Below are positions 58,506-64,000 of a stretch of 64,000 nt of DNA, piece after piece. A program made the translations under genes and the position numbers. This stretch comes from Limnohabitans sp. 103DPR2 (lineage in GTDB: Bacteria; Pseudomonadota; Gammaproteobacteria; Burkholderiales; Burkholderiaceae_C). The stretch spans positions 1,550,001 to 1,614,000 of the forward strand of contig NZ_CP011834.1 of assembly GCF_001412575.1 (NCBI RefSeq). The letters are read 5' to 3'. Below the pieces are notes generated by a model. It had not been told where the DNA came from and did no database searches. It saw only the letters and a list, made by a program, of their open reading frames with translations. Positions within the stretch are counted from its first letter, which is position 1. Every line of letters starts with the position of its first letter.

Positions 58506-59684
58506 ATGGAAGACATCGTTATTGTTTCAGCTGCCCGCACCGCTGTGGGTAAATTTGGGGGCTCGCTGGCCAAGGTTTCAGCACCAGAATTGGGCAGCAT
58601 TGCCATTCGCGAAGCCATCGCACGTGCAGGACTTGGCATGGATCAAATTGGCGAAGTCATCATGGGCCAAGTGTTGGCCGCGGGTGCAGGCCAAAACCCT
58701 GCGCGTCAAGCCATGATGAAAGCAGGCGTTGCCAAAGAAACACCGGCACTGACCATCAATGCTGTGTGCGGTTCTGGTCTGAAAGCCGTCATGTTGGCTG
58801 CACAAGCCGTGGCTTGGGGCGACAGCGACATCGTGGTGGCCGGTGGCCAAGAAAACATGAGCGCTTCTCCTCACGTGTTGACCGGTTCACGCGACGGTCA
58901 ACGCATGGGCAACTGGAACATGGTCGACTCCATGATCGTTGACGGTCTGTGGGATGTCTACAACCAATATCACATGGGCATCACGGCAGAAAATGTGGCC
59001 AAGGCCAATGGCATTACGCGCGAAATGCAAGATGCATTGGCGCTAGGTAGCCAACAAAAAGCCAGTGCTGCACAAGATGCTGGCAAGTTCAAAGATGAAA
59101 TTGTGGATGTGCTCATTCCGCAGCGCAAGGGCGATCCTTTGGTCTTCAACACAGACGAATTCATCAACAAAAAAACCAACGCTGAAGCTCTGGCGGGTTT
59201 GCGTCCTGCCTTTGACAAAGCTGGTTCAGTGACAGCAGGTAATGCCTCAGGCATTAATGACGGAGCGGCTGCAGTGGTGGTGATGTCTGCCAAAAAGGCA
59301 GCTGCTTTGGGATTGAAGCCATTGGCCCGCATTGCTTCCTTTGGTACCAGTGGCTTGGACCCCGCCACCATGGGCATGGGCCCCGTACCTGCATCGCAAA
59401 AAGCTTTGCAGCGCGCTGGTTGGAAAGCCAGCGACATCGATTTGTTTGAATTGAACGAAGCCTTTGCTGCACAAGCTTGCGCAGTTAACAAAGCTTTGGA
59501 CATTGATCCTGCGCGCGTCAACGTGAACGGTGGCGCCATTGCCATCGGACACCCCATTGGTGCGTCTGGTTGTCGTATTTTGGTCACCTTGCTGCACGAA
59601 ATGCAGCGCCGTGATGCCAAGAAAGGCTTGGCAGCGTTATGCATTGGTGGTGGTATGGGCGTGTCATTGACACTCGAGCGATAA
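58506..59684 (+). CDS. phaA: Acetyl-CoA C-acetyltransferase (beta-ketothiolase)
   Basis: The 392-aa thiolase condenses two acetyl-CoA to acetoacetyl-CoA for PHB. The acylated Cys88 is in [12 protein letters not shown], His in [17 protein letters not shown], and the second Cys in [17 protein letters not shown] precedes ATG 58506; the longer frame upstream is not supported. It sits between phaC and phaB. Confidence 0.97.
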   Translation: MEDIVIVSAARTAVGKFGGSLAKVSAPELGSIAIREAIARAGLGMDQIGEVIMGQVLAAGAGQNPARQAMMKAGVAKETPALTINAVCGSGLKAVMLAAQAVAWGDSDIVVAGGQENMSASPHVLTGSRDGQRMGNWNMVDSMIVDGLWDVYNQYHMGITAENVAKANGITREMQDALALGSQQKASAAQDAGKFKDEIVDVLIPQRKGDPLVFNTDEFINKKTNAEALAGLRPAFDKAGSVTAGNASGINDGAAAVVVMSAKKAAALGLKPLARIASFGTSGLDPATMGMGPVPASQKALQRAGWKASDIDLFELNEAFAAQACAVNKALDIDPARVNVNGGAIAIGHPIGASGCRILVTLLHEMQRRDAKKGLAALCIGGGMGVSLTLER

Positions 59685-59723
59685 ATTTTCAATAACTAAA
59701 ACTCATTTTTAAGGAGACAAACC

Positions 59724-60461
59724 ATGAGTCAAAAAGTAGCTTACGTCACAGGTGGTATGGGTGGCATCGGAACCGCCATTTGCCAGCGCCTTCACAAAGA
59801 GGGTTTCAAAGTGATCGCGGGTTGTGGCCCCACGCGTGATTTCACCAAATGGCTTGATGAACAAAAAGCTTTGGGCTTTACGTTCTATGCGTCTGTGGGT
59901 AATGTGGGTGATTGGAATTCAACGGTTGAAGCCTTCACCAAAGCCAAAGCAGAGCACGGCACCATTGATGTGCTGGTGAACAACGCAGGCATCACCAAAG
60001 ACCGCATGTTCTTGAAAATGACACGCGAAGATTGGGACGCAGTCATTGAAACCAACCTCAACTCCATGTTCAACGTGACCAAGCAAGTGGTAGCCGACAT
60101 GGTTGAAAAGGGCTGGGGCCGCATTGTCAACATTTCATCGGTAAACGGCGAAAAGGGTCAAGCAGGTCAAACCAACTATTCCGCTGCCAAAGCGGGTATG
60201 CACGGTTTCTCAATGGCCTTGGCGCAAGAGTTGGCCACCAAAGGCGTCACAGTCAACACAGTCAGCCCAGGCTACATTGGTACCGACATGGTCAAGGCCA
60301 TCCGTCCTGATGTGCTTGAGAAAATTGTGGCCACTGTGCCTGTGAAGCGTTTGGGCGAGCCCAGCGAAATTGCATCCATCATTGCCTGGTTGGCGTCTGA
60401 AGAAGGTGGTTACGCCACTGGCGCAGACTTCTCCGTCAACGGCGGTTTGCACATGGGTTGA
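59724..60461 (+). CDS. phaB: Acetoacetyl-CoA reductase
   Basis: The 245-aa NADPH-dependent SDR reduces acetoacetyl-CoA to (R)-3-hydroxybutyryl-CoA. The nucleotide motif VTGGMGGIGTAIC, NNAG, the catalytic Ser in NISSVNGEKGQAGQTNYSAAKAG with Tyr-x3-Lys, and the C-terminal GADFSVNGGLHMG are typical of PhaB. AAGGAG lies 7 bases upstream. It is the last pha gene before a strong terminator. Confidence 0.97.
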   Translation: MSQKVAYVTGGMGGIGTAICQRLHKEGFKVIAGCGPTRDFTKWLDEQKALGFTFYASVGNVGDWNSTVEAFTKAKAEHGTIDVLVNNAGITKDRMFLKMTREDWDAVIETNLNSMFNVTKQVVADMVEKGWGRIVNISSVNGEKGQAGQTNYSAAKAGMHGFSMALAQELATKGVTVNTVSPGYIGTDMVKAIRPDVLEKIVATVPVKRLGEPSEIASIIAWLASEEGGYATGADFSVNGGLHMG

Positions 60462-60494
60462 TCCCAGCACTTGGCACTTGCTGCCTTGTGACAG

Positions 60495-60517
60495 AACCCC
60501 GCTTCGGCGGGGTTTTT
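60495..60517 (+). terminator. Rho-independent terminator of the pha operon
   Basis: AACCCCGC, a TTCG tetraloop and GCGGGGTT are followed by further T residues (T5 in all). The 8-bp stem with a UUCG loop is a very stable terminator. Confidence 0.95.
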
Positions 60518-60607
60518 CTTTTGGGCCATCAGTTTGCAAGCAATTGCAGGTTTGAGAAGTTGATTCCTTGAAAGAATCCCTGAATAAATGCTATTTCGAT
60601 CAACAAT

Positions 60608-60649
60608 AATTGGTTGTCGATTGACAACCAATTCAAATGCAACTATTCT
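60608..60649 (+). promoter_or_regulatory. Operator-promoter of the two-gene cassette
   Basis: An 11-bp perfect inverted repeat, AATTGGTTGTC (60608-60618) and GACAACCAATT (60623-60633), spaced by 4 bases, overlaps TTGACA (60621-60626). TATTCT (60644-60649) follows at 17 bases. A regulator bound to the repeat would block the -35 box, which suggests autorepression by the helix-turn-helix product. Confidence 0.7.
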
Positions 60650-60659
60650 GGAGACTCAT

Positions 60660-60950
60660 TTGAAACGCGCCAAACATCCCAACAAAGAAATTGAAGCAGC
60701 CTTGCGATTTGCAGAGTCAGAAAAATGGCGGATCGATGTGGGTGGATCGCATGCATGGGGAAAGATGTTTTGCCCCTTTAACCAAGAGACTTGCCGTTGT
60801 GGCGAGTTTTGTATTACCTCCATTTGGAGTACGCCCCGAGATACCGAAAACCATGCGCGGGCTTTAAAGCGAGTTGTCGAAAAATGCGAGGTGCGTGTTT
60901 CAAACATGCGACGGTTGATTCAGCAGTTCATCAAGATTGAAAAGAAATAA
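60660..60950 (+). CDS. Small Cys-rich protein, candidate HicA-like toxin of a two-gene cassette
   Basis: A TTG start at 60660 with GGAG 6 bases upstream gives a 96-aa basic protein; no ATG precedes the conserved-looking part. It has an N-terminal helix (NKEIEAALRFAESEKW), then RIDVGGSHAWGKMFCPFN, a Cys cluster C-x6-C-x-C-x3-C (Cys38, 45, 47, 51), and SIWSTPRDTENHARALKRVVEKC. The W-R-I-x2-GGSH segment is reminiscent of the dsRNA-binding fold of HicA toxins with its Gly-x-His catalytic site, and the Cys could bind metal; both are inference. The helix-turn-helix gene starts two bases after its stop. Confidence 0.7.
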   Translation: MKRAKHPNKEIEAALRFAESEKWRIDVGGSHAWGKMFCPFNQETCRCGEFCITSIWSTPRDTENHARALKRVVEKCEVRVSNMRRLIQQFIKIEKK

Positions 60951-60952
60951 TC

Positions 60953-61477
60953 ATGGAATACCACTTCACTTTAAAGTATCAAATCAGCCACGGAGATGAT
61001 GGCGGAGACGATATTGCAGAACGTCTAGGAGGCGGGGGCTGCGATGATGCATTGTTAGGTTTAGGTCAGCCCGGTCGCATTGCACTTAACTTTTCTCGCA
61101 AAGCAAAATCAGCAGAACTTGCGCTTTTGAGTGCCTTGGCAGATGTTCGAAAGGCCTTGCCAGAAGCTATGCTGATTGAGGCTGCGCCAGATTTTGTTGG
61201 CTTGTCTGATGTTGCCGATTCGGTTGGGGTTACCCGCCAAAACTTGCGCAAGCTGATGTTGCAGCACCACCCCTCATTTCCAGCACCCGTCCATGAGGGC
61301 AAAGCCGTCATGTGGCATTTGGCCGACCTGCTGACCTGGTTGCGTGAAAAAATGGCATACCAGGTCAATGAGCCCGAGTTTCAAGTCGCTCAGCTCACCA
61401 AGCAACTTAATTTGGCCAAATCTCTGCCCGAGCTAGACAAGCAATTACTGAAGGACATGAAGCCTTTCATTTATTAA
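60953..61477 (+). CDS. Helix-turn-helix protein, candidate antitoxin/autoregulator of the cassette
   Basis: The 174-aa acidic protein has an N-terminal alpha/beta region (residues 1-75: YHFTLKYQISHGD ... GCDDALLGLGQPGRIALNFSRKAKSAELALLSALADVRKALP) that resembles HicB-type antitoxin folds. It is followed by a clear HTH (LSDVADSVGVTRQNLRKLM, residues 84-102) and a WHLADLLTWLREK segment as in AlpA/excisionase-like DNA-binding proteins. Two bases separate it from the upstream gene, implying fixed stoichiometry. It probably binds the inverted repeat at 60608-60633. The assignment as antitoxin is inference. Confidence 0.72.
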   Translation: MEYHFTLKYQISHGDDGGDDIAERLGGGGCDDALLGLGQPGRIALNFSRKAKSAELALLSALADVRKALPEAMLIEAAPDFVGLSDVADSVGVTRQNLRKLMLQHHPSFPAPVHEGKAVMWHLADLLTWLREKMAYQVNEPEFQVAQLTKQLNLAKSLPELDKQLLKDMKPFIY

Positions 61478-61490
61478 TTATGATTGGGCT

Positions 61491-62501
61491 GTGATTGATT
61501 CTTCCATACCCTCAATAAGTCCTTGGCGCCTGTCAGTTGCACCCATGATGGACTGGACCGATCGGCATTGCCGGTTTTTCCATCGTTTGCTAACGCAACA
61601 CACCTTGCTTTACACCGAGATGGTCACTACGGGCGCTTTGCGACACGGCAGTGTTGAGCGCCATTTGCGCTTCAACGCAGAAGAACATCCCGTGGCTTTG
61701 CAACTCGGCGGCAGCGATGCCGCCGACCTGGCCTTCGCCGCCAAGCTAGGAGAGCAATGGGGCTACAACGAAATCAACTTGAACTGTGGTTGCCCCAGCG
61801 ATCGTGTGCAGCGCGGCGCTTTCGGTGCATGCCTCATGAACGAGCCTCCGTTGGTGGCCGATGGCGTCAAGGCCATGGTCGATGTGGTGTCTGTTCCCGT
61901 GACCGTTAAGCACCGCATTGGCATCGACCAAATTGAAAGCTACGACTTTGTTCGCGATTTTGTGGGCACAGTTAAAGACGCAGGCTGCAGTGTTTTCATC
62001 GTTCATGCGCGCAATGCGTGGTTGCAAGGTTTGTCGCCCAAAGAGAATCGCGAAATTCCACCGTTGCGTTATGAGTTGGCTTACCAGCTTAAGAAAGATT
62101 TTCCGTCGCTCACCATTGCCATCAATGGCGGTATCACGCGCAATGACCAAATAGCAGAACACTTAAATGAGGTCGACGGCGTCATGATTGGACGCGAGGC
62201 TTATTACAACCCATGGCTCTTAACCACATGGGATGCGCAGTTCTTCAATGCAAACGGATCAAGCATCACGCGCGAGGCGGTGGAAGAAGCCATGGTGACT
62301 TACATGGAGCGTGCATTCAAAGAAGATGGCTGCCCTTGGTATGCCATAGCGCGGCACATGTTGGGGCTTTACCATGGCCAACGAGGTGGGCGCTTGTGGC
62401 GTCAGGTTTGGAGCAATCACAAACTCAAACCCATGCCACCTCGAGAGGTGATGGCCATTGCACGTGAAGCGCTGGCCAAAGGTGCGGAAATCCCCGCTTA
62501 A
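61491..62501 (+). CDS. dusA: tRNA-dihydrouridine(20/20a) synthase DusA
   Basis: The 336-aa FMN enzyme reduces uridine 20/20a in the tRNA D-loop. The N-terminal LSVAPMMDWTDRHCRFFHRLL is the DusA subfamily signature. The catalytic Cys is in NLNCGCPSDRVQRGAFGACLM, and the FMN phosphate site is in INGGITRNDQIAEHL and GVMIGREAYYNPWLL. A GTG at 61491 is the best start, with no strong ribosome binding site. It follows the two-gene cassette by 13 bases, so the cassette transcript may read into it. Confidence 0.95.
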   Translation: MIDSSIPSISPWRLSVAPMMDWTDRHCRFFHRLLTQHTLLYTEMVTTGALRHGSVERHLRFNAEEHPVALQLGGSDAADLAFAAKLGEQWGYNEINLNCGCPSDRVQRGAFGACLMNEPPLVADGVKAMVDVVSVPVTVKHRIGIDQIESYDFVRDFVGTVKDAGCSVFIVHARNAWLQGLSPKENREIPPLRYELAYQLKKDFPSLTIAINGGITRNDQIAEHLNEVDGVMIGREAYYNPWLLTTWDAQFFNANGSSITREAVEEAMVTYMERAFKEDGCPWYAIARHMLGLYHGQRGGRLWRQVWSNHKLKPMPPREVMAIAREALAKGAEIPA

Positions 62502-62510
62502 TCTAAGCGG
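62494..62510. terminator. Possible stem-loop between dusA and the GntR gene
   Basis: CCGCTTA and TAAGCGG form a 7-bp perfect stem with a three-base loop that spans the dusA stop. No U tract follows on either strand, so it is only a weak terminator candidate. Confidence 0.35.
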
Positions 62511-62526
62511 CCTTCATCATTGGGTA

Positions 62527-63207
62527 TCAGTTTGCAGATGTCTGGCTAGCGCTAGCCGCCATCAGGCCATTGGCGAAATGCGCTTGCATTCTTGCGGCAG
62601 TTGCCACAGGGTCTTTGGCATTGAGAGCTGCCATGATGGCCTGATGCTCAGCCAACGACTCGGTAATGCGGCCGGTCTTAAAGAGCGAGTTGTGACGGTT
62701 GAGTTTCATCACTTTGCGCAAGTCGGCCACCATTTGGTCACGCCATTTGTTTTGGGCCAGCTCCAACAAGCACATGTGAAACGCTTCGTTCACTTCAAAA
62801 AACTTGTCGTGTTTTTCTTTGCCAGGTTTGCCAGCTGCTTCTAGCTCGGCATGGAGTGATTGCAGTTTCTTCAAGTCTGCAGGGGAGGCGGTTTGGGCCA
62901 CCACCGCAGCCGCATCGCTTTCTAAAAGGCTGAGCAGGTGATAAACATCCCGCAGATCTTTTTCTGAAACCTCGGTGACATAGGCACCGCGGCGCACTTT
63001 CATGGTGACCAGGCCTTCAGCGGCCAATACTTTCAAAGCCTCCCGGAGGGGGGTGCGGCTGATGCCATAAGCTTTGGCAATTTGAAGCTCGTCAATCCAG
63101 CTGCCAGGTTCCAGCTCGCGTCTGAAGATGCGCTGCCGGATCAGTTCAGCAACTTCTTCATAGAGCGCGCGTGGCGCCAAAGACGGGACGGCAGACAGGG
63201 CAGGCAT
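62527..63207 (-). CDS. GntR family regulator, FadR/FCD subfamily
   Basis: The 226-aa protein has the winged HTH LYEEVAELIRQRIFRRELEPGSWIDELQIAKAYGISRTPLREALKVLAAEGLVTMKVRRGAYV and the FCD effector domain with metal-site residues (Asp in LLESDAAAVV, His in NEAFHMCLLE, His in LAEHQAIMAAL). It is divergent from the methylmalonyl-CoA mutase gene, its likely target. Confidence 0.94.
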   Translation of the reverse strand: MPALSAVPSLAPRALYEEVAELIRQRIFRRELEPGSWIDELQIAKAYGISRTPLREALKVLAAEGLVTMKVRRGAYVTEVSEKDLRDVYHLLSLLESDAAAVVAQTASPADLKKLQSLHAELEAAGKPGKEKHDKFFEVNEAFHMCLLELAQNKWRDQMVADLRKVMKLNRHNSLFKTGRITESLAEHQAIMAALNAKDPVATAARMQAHFANGLMAASASQTSAN

Positions 63208-63252
63208 GGTGGCTAAATCGTGAAAATTGGCCTAAAGTGGGCCGTTTGGCGG

Positions 63253-63271
63253 ATTGTAAGGCAAGTACAAT
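63253..63271. promoter_or_regulatory. Candidate GntR operator upstream of scpA
   Basis: ATTGTA (63253-63258) and TACAAT (63266-63271) are inverted repeats separated by 7 bases, lying between the divergent GntR gene and scpA. The TTGTA/TACAA half-sites resemble GntR/FadR-family operators. Confidence 0.5.
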
Positions 63272-63314
63272 ATTTTGCATCAATAATTATGAATCATATT
63301 GAGGACCCCGTGAC

Positions 63315-64000
<686 letters not shown>

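Noticed and set aside
60588..60659. Longer N-terminus for the small Cys-rich protein
   Set aside because: It would place the operator and promoter inside the coding sequence; the TTG at 60660 has a proper ribosome binding site.

Overview
The window is chromosomal DNA from a betaproteobacterium, most likely Burkholderiales and probably Comamonadaceae. The evidence is the gene set and order (dnaG-rpoD, trxA-rho, dnaX-ybaB-recR with an SRP RNA gene, ilvB-ilvH-ilvC-pssA-leuA, phaC-phaA-phaB), the TRAP transporter locus, the class I polyhydroxyalkanoate synthase, the DUF3619/DUF3106 pair beside an ECF sigma factor, and a methylmalonyl-CoA mutase. Coding density is high. I see no insertion sequence, prophage, CRISPR array or tRNA gene, and the genus cannot be fixed from the sequence alone.

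Layout. 1-750: end of an unidentified membrane protein and a hypothetical gene, closed by a bidirectional terminator shared with rpoD. 785-6041 (minus): rpoD with a very long Lys/Ala-rich N-terminus, dnaG, and a small secreted Ala/Pro/Lys-rich protein. 6108-10899: a TRAP transporter (DctP, DctM, DctQ) with a Nudix hydrolase and a fumarylpyruvate-hydrolase-like enzyme, facing a MarR regulator across a perfect palindrome. 10950-16857 (minus): monooxygenase-like protein, MATE exporter, membrane glycosyltransferase-like protein, ribosomal protein L31 type B, rho, trxA. 16985-21168: flavoprotein, SRP RNA (minus), dnaX, ybaB, recR. 21292-25906: orphan periplasmic binding protein, mltD, gloB, a methyltransferase and rnhA. 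26061-30486: RND efflux pump. 30488-35803 (minus): moeA, mobA, moaA, an SDR and an aldehyde dehydrogenase. 35905-38717: membrane and soluble pyrophosphatases, divergent. 38766-42976: GNAT/FemAB-like protein, nadE, glnB, LOG-family protein, dgkA. 42973-45170 (minus): ECF sigma factor, DUF3619, DUF3106 and RDD proteins. 45269-51407: branched-chain amino acid biosynthesis with two leader peptides. 51556-55031: PBP7-like peptidase, IclR regulator, and the N-end-rule transferases bpt and aat. 55055-60461: GST, PgeF, a small membrane protein, and the PHB pathway phaC-phaA-phaB. 60608-61477: an uncharacterised two-gene cassette with its own operator. 61491-64000: dusA, a GntR regulator, and the start of scpA.

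The most interesting unexplained item is the two-gene cassette at 60608-61477. A small Cys-rich protein and a helix-turn-helix protein are tightly coupled behind an 11-bp inverted repeat that overlaps a perfect TTGACA -35 box. It looks like an autoregulated toxin-antitoxin-type module, distantly HicA/HicB-like; that reading is inference. Other regulatory signals worth checking are a Leu/Val-rich upstream ORF before ilvB, a classical leucine attenuator before leuA, an A9 slippery run in dnaX whose shifted frames stop at once, and a candidate sigma/anti-sigma operon at 42973-45170.
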